DNA of 64,000 nucleotides from Streptosporangium lutulentum. Lineage in GTDB: Bacteria; Actinomycetota; Actinomycetes; Streptosporangiales; Streptosporangiaceae. This document shows, one piece after another, positions 24,755 through 33,718 of this stretch. Each line of letters starts with the position of its first letter. Within the stretch, counting starts at the first letter, position 1. A program made the position numbers and the translations under genes. The notes below the pieces were generated by a model, which saw only the letters and a list, made by a program, of their open reading frames with translations, made no database searches and was not told where the DNA came from. The stretch lies in NCBI RefSeq assembly GCF_030811455.1, contig NZ_JAUSQU010000001.1, positions 2,604,001 to 2,668,000 of the forward strand, read 5' to 3'.

Positions 24755-26884
24755 ATGAACGGTAGCGCAAAGAGGACCCTGCTGGCGGGGGCGGCAGCCG
24801 CCGCCGTCCTGGCGGGGCTCCTGACGGCACCATCGATCGCGGTCGCGCAGGACGATTCGGCGCCGCCCGACTCCGCCTTCCAGAAGGTGACGCTCAACGA
24901 CACGCCCGGCGAACCCGTCGACCTCGCGGTCCTGCCGGACAGCCGGGTTCTGCACACCACGCGCGACGGAACGGTGTGGATGCACGACCCGGCCACCGGC
25001 CTCAACACGAAGGCCGCCGAACTCGACGTGTACGAGCACGACGAGGAAGGCCTGCAGAGCATCGCGCTCGACCCGGACTTCGGCAAGAAGAACACCTGGG
25101 TCTACCTGTACTACTCCCCGCCGATGGACACCCCCGTCGACGACCCGTCGACGCCCGACGTGAACGAGGGCGACGCCCCCAACACGGGCACGGCGGCGGA
25201 CTGGGAGCGCTTCGAGGGCGTGATCCGGCTCTCCCGCTTCCAGTTCACGAAGAACAAGATCGACCTGGGGAGCGAGCAGCAGATCCTCGACGTCCCGGTC
25301 GACCGGGGCATCTGCTGCCACGTCGGCGGCGACATCGTCTTCGACGCCGCGGGCAACCTCTACCTGTCGACCGGTGACGACACCAACCCGTTCTCCTCCG
25401 ACGGCTACACCCCGATCGACGAGCGGCCGGACCGTAACCCGTCCTACGACGCCCAGCGCAGCTCCGGCAACACCAACGACCTGCGCGGCAAGGTCCTGCG
25501 GATCCATCCGAAGAACGGCGGTGGCTACACCGTCCCCAAGGGCAACCTGTTCGCGCCCGGCACCGCGAAGACCCGGCCCGAGATCTACGCGATGGGACTG
25601 CGCAACCCCTTCCGCATCGAGATCAACCGCAAGAACGGCGACCTGTACGTCGCGGATTACTCGCCCGACGCCGACGAGGCCAGCCCCGCCCGGGGGCCCG
25701 CCGGATACGGTAAGTGGGCGATCGTCCGCAAGCCGGCCAACTACGGATGGCCGTACTGCGCGACCGCGGAACTGCCCTACGTGGACTACGACTTCGGCAC
25801 CGGCGCGTCCGGAGCCCCCTTCGACTGCGCGGCACCGGTGAACGAGTCCCCGCACAACACCGGCCTGCGCAAACTGCCGCCGGTCCAGCAGCCGGACGTG
25901 TGGTACCCCTACAGCAGCTCCGCGGAGTTCCCCGAGCTCGGCACGGGCGGCATCGGCCCGATGGCGGGCCCCGTGTACCACTTCGACAAGAAGGCGACGC
26001 ACGGCCGCACCCCGAGGGCCTGGCCGAAGTACTTCGACGGGGCGCCCCTGTTCTACGAGTGGACGCGCGACTACACGAAGGCCTTCCGCCTGAACAGGGA
26101 CGGCAAGCTCTCGAAGATCGAGTCGGTCCTGCCGTCGATCACGTTCGACAACGGCATGGACATGGAGTTCGGCCCTGACGGCGCCCTCTACGTCCTTGAG
26201 TACGGCGACGGTTACTTCGCCGAGAACCCCGACGCGCAGTTGGCCCGCATCGACTACATCGGCCAGGGCGGCAACCACTCGCCGACCCCGAAGGCGTCGG
26301 CCGACAAGATCAACGGCGTCGCCCCGCTCACCGTGACGTTCTCGAGCGAGGGCACCGTGGACGCCGACGGAGACCGGCTCCGTTACGAGTGGGATTTCGA
26401 CGCCGACGGCAGGGTGGACTCGCGGCAGGCCAACCCCACGTTCACGTACAAGGAGAACGGCCTCTACCGGGCGACCCTGAAGGTGACCGACGTGGGCGGT
26501 CCTCAGCGCGGCCGCTCGGCGGCGACCTCCGTCGAGATCGTGGTCGGGAACGCGGCGCCGGTCGTGGAACTCGTCCAGCCGGTCGAGGGGCAGACGTTCC
26601 ACTTCGGCGACGTCGTGCACTACGAGGTGCGGGTGACCGATGACCAGGCGGTCGACTGCTCCCGCGTCCAGGTGACCTACATCCTCGGCCACGACCAGCA
26701 CGGGCACCCGCAGACGACCGCGAACGGATGCACCGGCTCCATCACGACCACCGTGCCGTCGGGGCACGACCCGGAGACCGACGATCTCAGCGGTGTCTTC
26801 GCCGCCACGTACACCGACGCGGGCGCCGACGGCCTGCCGGCCCTGACCGGTACCGATGAAGTGGTGCTGCAGCCGGCCGACTGA
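24755..26884 (+). CDS. Secreted PQQ-type sugar dehydrogenase with PKD domain
   Basis: 709 residues, AAGGAGAAG ribosome site. Signal peptide to about residue 30. Residues about 45-500 form a glucose/sorbosone dehydrogenase beta-propeller ('EEGLQSIALDPDFGKKNTWV', 'GLRNPFRIEINRKNGDLYVA', 'NYGWPYC'). A PKD domain follows ('LRYEWDFDADGRVDSRQ') and an Ig-like tail. Likely oxidises a sugar outside the cell using PQQ; the electron acceptor is unknown. Between the deacetylase and the 3-keto-disaccharide-hydrolase-like gene, it suggests an extracellular sugar-modifying set. Confidence 0.9.
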   Translation: MNGSAKRTLLAGAAAAAVLAGLLTAPSIAVAQDDSAPPDSAFQKVTLNDTPGEPVDLAVLPDSRVLHTTRDGTVWMHDPATGLNTKAAELDVYEHDEEGLQSIALDPDFGKKNTWVYLYYSPPMDTPVDDPSTPDVNEGDAPNTGTAADWERFEGVIRLSRFQFTKNKIDLGSEQQILDVPVDRGICCHVGGDIVFDAAGNLYLSTGDDTNPFSSDGYTPIDERPDRNPSYDAQRSSGNTNDLRGKVLRIHPKNGGGYTVPKGNLFAPGTAKTRPEIYAMGLRNPFRIEINRKNGDLYVADYSPDADEASPARGPAGYGKWAIVRKPANYGWPYCATAELPYVDYDFGTGASGAPFDCAAPVNESPHNTGLRKLPPVQQPDVWYPYSSSAEFPELGTGGIGPMAGPVYHFDKKATHGRTPRAWPKYFDGAPLFYEWTRDYTKAFRLNRDGKLSKIESVLPSITFDNGMDMEFGPDGALYVLEYGDGYFAENPDAQLARIDYIGQGGNHSPTPKASADKINGVAPLTVTFSSEGTVDADGDRLRYEWDFDADGRVDSRQANPTFTYKENGLYRATLKVTDVGGPQRGRSAATSVEIVVGNAAPVVELVQPVEGQTFHFGDVVHYEVRVTDDQAVDCSRVQVTYILGHDQHGHPQTTANGCTGSITTTVPSGHDPETDDLSGVFAATYTDAGADGLPALTGTDEVVLQPAD

Positions 26885-26900
26885 GGCACCGGGAACGGCG

Positions 26901-26954
26901 GCCGGGACGGACACGTCGCGCTGGTGCGAGCACCCGCGGCCTGTCCGTCCCGGC
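26901..26954 (+). terminator. Stem-loop after the sugar dehydrogenase
   Basis: A perfect 13-bp inverted repeat (26901-26913 and 26942-26954) with a 28-base loop, 17 bases after the stop. No T run. It probably ends or attenuates transcription before the next gene. Confidence 0.6.
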
Positions 26955-27055
26955 GGCCCTCTCCGCCTCGCGGTGCCGTCGGAACCGCGAGGCGGACGCA
27001 ACCCGCCAGAGGCCGTCGTGGCCCGGACCTGTTCAACTGAAGGGGGAATCCTGTC

Positions 27056-28093
27056 ATGCGTAGAAGTAAGAAGTCGGCGGCCTTCACCGGCGGCCTGCTC
27101 GCCGCCGCCGTCGCGGGAAGCCTCGTGGCACCCCCGGCGATCGCGGCGGAGGCGTCGTGCGCCGCTCCCGACGCCAGGCCGACAGTCCGGTTCCTGGACG
27201 CCGACAGCGGTGTGGCGAACAGGGTCGCCAAGGGTGGCTGCACGATCAACGACCTGATCGACGACGAGAGCGCGTGGAACAACCACGGCAGGTTCGTCAG
27301 CCATGTGGGACAGGTCACGCGCACCCTCGCCGGCTCCGGGGTGATCAGCGCCCGGGAGCGCTCGACGCTCGTCAAGACCGCTGCCCGGTCCGGCATCGGG
27401 CGCTCCAACGGCCCTCGGCCATACAAGGTGATCTTCGACGGGTCACAGGCGTCCTTCGACGCCTGGGGATACGTCGGCGGCCGCGGCTTCACCCGCCGCG
27501 ACGACGGCTCCATGGTGACGGTGAACTCACCCACGGGCGGTGGCCTGGGGCTGCTCTGGTACAAGGCGGAGCAGTTCGGAGACTTCTCGCTGCGCCTCCA
27601 GTTCCGCGACGAGCGAGCCGGGAGCGCGCGGTCGAACAGCGGCGTGTTCGTGCGGTTCCCCGGTGTCGACCCCGCCGCCAACCCCGAGTGCGAGACGAAC
27701 GACCCGGCATGGGTCTCGGTCAACTGCGGCCATGAGATCCAGATCAACGACTCCCCGGAGAGCGGCGGCAACGACCCCCGCAAGACAGGGTCCGTGTACG
27801 GCTTCGCCGACCTCACCCTCGCCCAGGCCCGGCCTACCGACAAGAACGTCTGGAACGACCTCGAGATTCGCGTGGCCGGCCAACGCTACACGGTGATCCG
27901 TAACGGCGAGATCGTCAACGAGTTCGAGAACGTCCCCGGCATCCCGTTCCCGGGGCGTCCGACAGACCCCGGCACGAGCGGGCGGCAGTTCGAGCGGGGC
28001 CACATCGGGCTGCAGAACCATGACGGCGGCTCGGTCTTCGCGTTCCGCAACGTCCGGGTGCGGGACCTGTCGAACGTGGAATGCGGTCGCTAG
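27056..28093 (+). CDS. Secreted 3-keto-disaccharide-hydrolase-like protein (DUF1080 fold) with N-terminal module A
   Basis: 345 residues, GAAGGGGGAA ribosome site. Signal peptide to about 30. Residues about 40-118 are the same module found twice in the deacetylase at 22334 (pattern: T[IV]RF, D[ST]G, GCT..D, HGRFV, ARE..T, AARS). Residues about 122-340 are a jelly-roll of the 3-keto-disaccharide hydrolase/DUF1080 (GH16-like) type ('YKVIFDGSQASFDAWGYVGG', 'SNSGVFVRFPG', 'NDLEIRVAGQRYTVIRNGEI'). This fold fits a neighbour that makes oxidised sugars (the PQQ enzyme). Predicted extracellular. Confidence 0.85.
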   Translation: MRRSKKSAAFTGGLLAAAVAGSLVAPPAIAAEASCAAPDARPTVRFLDADSGVANRVAKGGCTINDLIDDESAWNNHGRFVSHVGQVTRTLAGSGVISARERSTLVKTAARSGIGRSNGPRPYKVIFDGSQASFDAWGYVGGRGFTRRDDGSMVTVNSPTGGGLGLLWYKAEQFGDFSLRLQFRDERAGSARSNSGVFVRFPGVDPAANPECETNDPAWVSVNCGHEIQINDSPESGGNDPRKTGSVYGFADLTLAQARPTDKNVWNDLEIRVAGQRYTVIRNGEIVNEFENVPGIPFPGRPTDPGTSGRQFERGHIGLQNHDGGSVFAFRNVRVRDLSNVECGR

Positions 28094-28313
28094 GAATCCG
28101 GAGACGGGCGGCGCTTCGTGTTTTCTTACGGCGTCGCGCCGCCCGCGAACCGGCTTCGGACGGCCGCCGCGCCGACCACGCTCGTGGGCTGGGGCCTGGC
28201 CCTCCGGCGACTTCTCGGCCCCATCTCGCCGGTGAGACGCTCGGGTCGTCCGGGGCGGCGGGGTTCGGGTGGTGCCGAAGACCGCGGGCGCGCCGTCCCG
28301 GCCGTCCGGACGG

Positions 28314-29399
28314 CTATCCCGGCTGGAGGGCTTCGGCGAGGCTCAGGAGCTGGTTCGGGTGCTCCTGCTGAGTCAGCCGGACGGTCGTCTCGTAGCGGTC
28401 GGTGTCGAGCAGCTGCCATTTGACGCCCTCGTACAGCCAGTCCTCCAGGATCTGGATGTACACCTCGACGTCCGGCCTTCCGGCGATCTCGTGGTCGCAC
28501 AGGCCGTCGCCGGAGCGGAACTGGGACTGGAGGTCGGTGAATTCTCCGGCCACCCGCTGGAAGTCCTTCGCCGCACGCTCGACGTTCGTCTGCAGATCGC
28601 CGCCGTACTCCTCTTGCAGCGACAGGACGAGGTTGTCCCGGATGCCGCGCAAGAGGTCCGCCTTCAGGCCGATGATGTCGTTGGCATAGGCGATGGCGAT
28701 CGTGCTCGCCCTGCTGATCCGCCTCAGGAACGGATGCCGGATCAGCTCGCGCGGCAGTTCGATGCCGTACGCGAATTCCGACATGGTGAAGACGGCCTGC
28801 GCCGCCGTGGCGAGCGGTCGCAGCTCGCTGGCCTTGCCGAAGGGATTCACGCGGCCGCTGCGAACCAGCTCGGCCTCTTCCACGGCGGTCCGGAGATAGA
28901 CGCCGAGTTCCTCGCGGAGCCGGTGCCGCCAGTCGAGCGAGGTGTCCTGCTGGATCCGCGTCCAGAGCTCCCGCATGCTGCGGGCCGCGGCGAGGTCCAG
29001 GCGCCGGCACTCCCGCTCGGATTCGGCGAACCAGGTGAGGACGATGTCGGTCACGCCGGCCACGTCTTCGCGGAGGAGGAACCTCCCCAGCTGCTCGGCC
29101 TAGTCATCGTAGATGAAGAACCACGTCTGGAGTTTGCCGTAGGTTTCGCGGCGATCTTTCGAGACGGCACCCGGAACCACGTAGGCGCACATCGTCCCGA
29201 TGTTCTGTGAGGCGTAGTAGCGGTCGGCCGTTTCGGTCGTCAGGAGTCCCGTCCCGCGGGCGAACGCGGCCACCACTCCGTCGAGGTCCGATCCCCAGGA
29301 CGCCTTCCGGTCACCGGGAATCAGCTGTAACTCCGGGAGGTCGAACAGCCTCGTCGGGTCAATGACCGGCATCGGGATTCCAGCCTTTCGTAGCATCAT
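28314..29399 (-). pseudogene. Class I terpene cyclase interrupted by one in-frame TAG
   Basis: Two open stretches in the same minus-strand frame are separated only by a TAG at 29100-29102. Before it: 'DLPELQLIPGDRKAS' and 'LQTWFFIYDD', the aspartate-rich metal motif; right after it 'AEQLGRFLLRED'. Downstream is 'YANDIIGLKADL', an NDxxSxxxE-type second metal motif with G and D replacing S and E, and a normal C-terminal helix bundle. Total about 361 codons, the right size for a bacterial sesquiterpene-type cyclase. The ATG pair at 29396-29399 follows GAGGG. The stop is the codon after the two Asp of the catalytic motif, so without readthrough no active enzyme forms. It overlaps the P450 end, as in terpene operons. 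Confidence 0.85.
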
Positions 29400-30816
29400 T
29401 GCGCGGGCCCTCGGCTCGGACTTCGGCACGCATGCGCAGATTCCGCGGATACAGGGCGGCGCTCTTCGCCGGCGTCACCGGCGGTCCGGCGACGTGACGC
29501 AGAGTCCACCGGGAGGCGATGGTGGCCAGGGCCAGCGTGGCTTCGGTGACAGCGAAGGTGTCGCCTATGCATTTGCGGCTTCCGCCGCCGAAAGGAACCA
29601 GGGTGTGGCGTCCCGGCTGGACCCGGTCGGGCAGCCACCGGTCGGGGTCGAACCGGTCGGGCGCGTCGAAGAGGTCCGCACGACGGTGGAGGAGGTACGG
29701 GCTGTAGATGACGGTCGTGTTCTCGGGGATCCGGTGGCCGCCGAGCAGGGCGTCGGCGGTGGTGGTCCGGGTGAAGATCCAGCCCGGCGGATACAGCCGC
29801 AGGGTCTCGGTGACGATACGGCCGGTCAGCTTCAGGTGCGGCAGGTCGGTGTGGGTGGCCGGCCTGCCGTCCAGGACGGCGTCGACCTCGCCGTGCAGGG
29901 CGCGCTCGACCTCCGGATGCCCGGCGACCAGGTGCAACGCCCACGCGAGGGCCGAGGCGGTGGTCTCGGTGCCGGCCAGGATGAACATCATCGTGTTATC
30001 GGTGATCTCCGTGTCGGACAGGTCCCGGCCCGCCGTCTCGGAGCCGTCGTCGCGTGCGGCCAGGAGGGCCGACAGGAGGTCGCCGTGATCGGTGCCGTCG
30101 GCGCGGCGATCGGCGAGCACGGCGTGGATGTTCCGGTGCATCCGTGCGACGGCCTGCCTGTAGCGGCGGTTACCCCGGGTCGGCAGCCGGTTGAGCGATC
30201 GCGGTGTCAGCATCCGCCGGTACGCGCTGTCGAAGATCGTGACGATGTCCTCGTGCAGCCGGTCATGACCGGCCTGAGCCGGCAGGGAACTGGAGAACAT
30301 GGTCGCCAGGAGGATCTTGGAGGTGATCCCCATCATCTCGGCGTAGATGTCAAGGACCCTTCCGGGCCGCTATGACCGGGTGGCGTCGGTGATGTGCTCG
30401 ATCATGATGCCGGCGTAGCCCGGCATGCGTGCCTGGTGGAACGCGGGCTGTGCCAGGCGCCGCTGACGCCGGTGCAGGCTGTGCGGACAGGTGCCCAGGC
30501 TGTCGCCGACGAACTCCCGGGCCTTCTCGATGAGCACCCCGCCCTTGTCGAAGGTCCGGTCCTCCATCAGGAGCCGATGGTTCAGTTCCGGATCGCACAC
30601 CACGACCGCCTTGGTCGGGCCGACGCGCACCTCGACCAGGTCCCCGCGGCCGGGCAGCGACGACAGGAACGCCAGCGGATCGCGGATCAGCGGAAGCAGA
30701 TGGCCGAGGAGCGGCAGGCGTCCGGGAGCCACCGGCACAGCGGCTGGTTCTGACGTGCTGTGCAATGCCCGATATCCCTTCACGTCCCCTGGCCGCTTCG
30801 GAGCGCCCGTCCACAA
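29359..30816 (-). pseudogene. Cytochrome P450 (terpene-oxidising type) interrupted by one in-frame TAG
   Basis: A P450 reading frame (485 codons before the final stop) broken only by TAG at 30370-30372; the frame is the same on both sides (…'HITDATRS' stop 'RPGRVLDIYAEMMGITSKI'…). All P450 landmarks are intact: I-helix 'FILAGTETTASALAW', 'ETLRLYPPGWIFTR' (ExxR), and haem loop 'FGGGSRKCIGDTFA'. In related P450s a Trp commonly precedes this 'xPG' turn, so TGG to TAG is a plausible single change. The N-terminus resembles pentalenene-oxygenase-type P450s. Upstream of and overlapping the cyclase, so a two-gene terpene cluster. A GTG at 30783 is an alternative start. Confidence 0.85.
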
Positions 30817-30904
30817 GCATCCGCCAAGCCACCCGCCCTGATCAAGACATTGGCCCTTGCAGGCCGTCTCGAACAGCGCCCATGCGTGCGTCTTCGGGCC
30901 GGCG

Positions 30905-30995
30905 GGGCCGGGCCGGCGCCGTTCAGGACGGCTGCGAGCTTCCAGCCGAGGTTGTAGGCGTCGCCGGCTCCGCCGAACTCGGGGTGATTCACCCG
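30905..30995 (-). pseudogene. Short fragment of an FAD-binding monooxygenase
   Basis: A minus-strand stretch reads 'HPEFGGAGDAYNLGWKLA' then 'AVLNG', matching the second FAD motif region of class A flavin hydroxylases (G-x-G...D-A-xNL-xWKLA). Nothing else of the protein is present. It lies between the P450 and the epimerase gene. Confidence 0.6.
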
Positions 30996-31094
30996 TGCCC
31001 CGGCTGGGCTCGGAAGTCTATGATGAGCTTTTCGGTAAGCGCTTTCCGGCATGGTTGGTCCATCGAAGCGGCTCAGCGGAGGAAAGGCATCTTG

Positions 31095-31856
31095 ATGAGG
31101 TTGGCGTTCAGCACACTCGGCATGCCGGGGCAAGTCCTGGACGAGGCCGTCGCGACGGCCGTGGAGTACGGGTGTGCCGGGCTTGAACTCCGTCTTCACC
31201 CCGACACAGGAGTACACGCCGGGCTCTCCGCTCAGCGGCGAACGGCGATCCGCGCGACCGTCGGCGGACTGGAGATCGCGGCTCTCGCCGGGTACGTCCG
31301 GATCGCCGCGGCCGGTCCGGACGAGCCCGTCGTGCGGGCGCTGGGGGAGGACCTGCGGCTCGCGGCCGACCTGGGCGCTCCCACCGTGCGGGTGTTCCCC
31401 GGCGGGGAGGACGTCGAGGCGGGGGCGCGGCGGTTGCGCGCGGTGGCGGGCCTGTGCGCGGAGTCCGGGGTCCGGGTGCTGGTGGAGACCCATGACGCGA
31501 TGCCGACCGGTGCGGCGGTCGGGCGGCTGCTGGACGCGGCGGGTGTGCCCGAGGCGGCGGGTGCGCTGTGGGACGTGCTGCACCCGTGGCGTCACGGCGA
31601 GGAGCCCGCCCAGACCCTGGAGACGCTCGGTGAGCACCTGGCGTACGTGCAGGTCAAGGACGCGGTCTCGGCCGTCGACACGACTCCGGTGCCGATGGGG
31701 GAGGGCGGGGTTCCCCTCGACGAGTGCGGCGATCTGCTGCGCGGCTTCGGGGGATGGGTCTCCCTGGAGTGGGAGCGCACCTGGTATCCGCGGGTGGCGC
31801 CGGTGGAGGAGATCCTTCCCGGAGCCCGAGAGTGGGTCACCCGCTTCTCGTCGTGA
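31095..31856 (+). CDS. Sugar phosphate isomerase/epimerase (AP endonuclease 2 fold)
   Basis: 253 residues from the ATG at 31095, with GGAGGAAAGG upstream. 'RLAFSTLGMPGQVLDEAV', 'GCAGLELRL' and metal-ligand segments 'VRVLVETHDAMPTG', 'GALWDVLHPWRHGEEP' and 'YVQVKDA' follow the TIM-barrel xylose-isomerase-like family. It uses a divalent metal to isomerise or epimerise a keto or aldo sugar or inositol derivative. Isolated here; substrate unknown. Confidence 0.88.
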   Translation: MRLAFSTLGMPGQVLDEAVATAVEYGCAGLELRLHPDTGVHAGLSAQRRTAIRATVGGLEIAALAGYVRIAAAGPDEPVVRALGEDLRLAADLGAPTVRVFPGGEDVEAGARRLRAVAGLCAESGVRVLVETHDAMPTGAAVGRLLDAAGVPEAAGALWDVLHPWRHGEEPAQTLETLGEHLAYVQVKDAVSAVDTTPVPMGEGGVPLDECGDLLRGFGGWVSLEWERTWYPRVAPVEEILPGAREWVTRFSS

Positions 31857-32160
31857 CCTCCGTCGAGGTGAGCACCTGGGCACGCACGACGAGGTACGGT
31901 CGCCAGGAGTCTCGCGCGGCCAGTGAGCCTTTCCGCGCGACAGTGTGATTGCCGACCGCTGTTGAGCAGTGTGGTTGTGGCCGACGGTACGGTGGCGGGT
32001 GACTCAGATCCTCTGCGGTCTTATCTGGTCATATGACATCTGTATCTGTCGAGCTGAGCGTGTTGGCGTAGCGATGCTCGTCCTGAACGGCGGACGTTGC
32101 AGGGGATTGTCGGCTTCGCGGACAGCACAGGGCTGACACCGCGGCGGTCGCCCACCGTGG
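31857..32160. other. Intergenic stretch without recognised features
   Basis: About 300 bp between the epimerase and the convergent MFS gene. I see no open frame with family resemblance and no strong hairpin with a T run. Confidence 0.5.
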
Positions 32161-33597
32161 TCAGTGCGGGAGTTCCGCGTCTCGGTGGGCCTGTTTCGGC
32201 AGGAGGAATCCGGCCAGGAAGGTCAGCGCGATCATCCCGGCGACGATCCAGAAGGTGTTGCGGGCGGCGGCGGTGGGGTCGGTGTCCAGCGTGCTGAAGA
32301 ACACGGTGCCGAGTACGGCCGTTCCGAGCGCGCCACCGACCTGTTGAAGGGCGGTGAGGGTGCCGGAGGCCGAGCCGGTCTCGTGCGGGTCGACGCCGGC
32401 GAGCACGATGTCGAAGTAGGGCCCCATGATCAGTCCGGCCCCCATGCCGGTGACGAGCAGGGCGGGGGCGAGCTGCCAGAAGCCTGCCTCCGAGCCCAGC
32501 AGCGGCAGGAGGATCAGAACGCCGGCCGTCATGGTCACGGCTCCGGCGTGCAGGACCTTGCGGCCGTGACGCATGACCGCCTGGACCACGCCCATGCCGA
32601 CGATCATTCCGATGGACAGCGGGATGCCCGCCACCGCGGCCCGCAACGGGGAGAAGCCGAGGCCGAGCTGGAGGTAGAGGTTGAAGACCAGGCCGAACCC
32701 GGAGAAGGCGGCGAAATAGATCGTTCCGGTGGCCATGCCGCCGAGGAAGGCCCGCTTGCGGAACAGGCTCGCCAGGATCAGCGGGTCGCCGCCCGCGCGG
32801 CTCCTGTGCACCTCGTACCTGCCGAACAGGACGAACACCGCGGCGGAGCCGGCCATCATCGCGAACGTCCAGGCGGGCCAGCCGTACTCACGGCCTTGAA
32901 CCAGCGGGAAGACGAGCAGCAGCGAACCGGTGGAGGCGAGGACCGCGCCGGGCAGGTCAAGCCGGACCCCCCGGGTCGGGCGGGTGGCGGGCAGGAACTT
33001 GATCGCGGCGAGTATGGCGATCAGGCCGATCGGCAGGTTGATCAGAAAGATCATGCGCCAGCCGGTGCCGAAGAAATCGGCGTCGACCAGCCACCCCGCC
33101 AGGGTCGGGCCTCCCACCGCCGACAGCCCCATGATCGGGCCCATCGCGCCGAAGGCCGCCTGCAGCTCTCTGGGCGGGAACATCTCCTTCATCATGCCGA
33201 AGCCCTGGGGGATCATGGCCGCACCGAACAAACCCTGCAGTACGCGGGCGGCGATCACCGTCTCCGGGCCGCCTGCGACGGCGCACAGCAGGGAACCGGC
33301 CACGAAACCACTCGCGCCGATGAGGAACATGCGCTTGCGGCCGACGATGTCGCCCAGCCTGCCGCCGACGAGCAGGCCGGCGGTCATGGCCAGGGTGTAG
33401 GCCACGCCCAGCCATTGGATGAGGGAGGTGCCGCCGCCGAGGTCGGCTCGGATGGTCGGGCCGGCGATGCTGGTGACGGTGGCGTCCAGCAGTTCCATCA
33501 CCGAGCCGGTGAGAATCACCATCAGGGCGGGCCAGCGCCACCTGTAGGGGGCGGCAGGGGCGGGCGGCGTCGCGAGGGATGTCAGGTTGTCGGTCAT
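32161..33597 (-). CDS. MFS multidrug transporter, 14-helix DHA2 (EmrB/QacA) type
   Basis: 478 residues with about 14 hydrophobic helices. 'DATVTSIAGPTIRADLGGGT' (helix 1, with the D-x-T-I-V-N-x-A-L-P-like segment), 'WLGVAYTLAMTAGLLVGGRL' and motif A 'GGRLGDIVGRKRMF' identify the DHA2 drug:proton antiporters. It lies 121 bp downstream of the SDR gene on the same strand, with a hairpin between. Confidence 0.9.
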   Translation of the reverse strand: MTDNLTSLATPPAPAAPYRWRWPALMVILTGSVMELLDATVTSIAGPTIRADLGGGTSLIQWLGVAYTLAMTAGLLVGGRLGDIVGRKRMFLIGASGFVAGSLLCAVAGGPETVIAARVLQGLFGAAMIPQGFGMMKEMFPPRELQAAFGAMGPIMGLSAVGGPTLAGWLVDADFFGTGWRMIFLINLPIGLIAILAAIKFLPATRPTRGVRLDLPGAVLASTGSLLLVFPLVQGREYGWPAWTFAMMAGSAAVFVLFGRYEVHRSRAGGDPLILASLFRKRAFLGGMATGTIYFAAFSGFGLVFNLYLQLGLGFSPLRAAVAGIPLSIGMIVGMGVVQAVMRHGRKVLHAGAVTMTAGVLILLPLLGSEAGFWQLAPALLVTGMGAGLIMGPYFDIVLAGVDPHETGSASGTLTALQQVGGALGTAVLGTVFFSTLDTDPTAAARNTFWIVAGMIALTFLAGFLLPKQAHRDAELPH

Positions 33598-33670
33598 CAG
33601 GTCTCCACGTTGCGGGACGAATCGACCGGACCGGGCCGTTGAGGCAGCGGCCGGCGCGGGGCAGGGAAGC

Positions 33671-33702
33671 GGGTGTCTCGTTCGGGGCGGAACGGGACAC
33701 CC
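33671..33702 (-). terminator. Hairpin between SDR and MFS genes
   Basis: Arms 33671-33682 and 33691-33702 pair over 12 bp (one G-T) with an 8-base loop, 17 bases past the SDR stop. It may terminate or attenuate transcription into the MFS gene. Confidence 0.5.
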
Positions 33703-33718
33703 GTGTGAGAGGCGGCGG

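Noticed and set aside
24653..27304. Very long minus-strand frame opposite the sugar dehydrogenase
   Set aside because: Low-complexity Val/Arg/Gly-rich translation typical of the antisense of GC-rich genes; the plus-strand gene has signal peptide and clear domains.
29100..29102. Selenocysteine in the terpene cyclase
   Set aside because: The codon is TAG, not TGA, and no downstream hairpin of that type is evident.
30337..30372. P450 broken by a frameshift
   Set aside because: The distance between the two open parts is a multiple of three and the sequence between reads sensibly in the same frame; only one TAG separates them.
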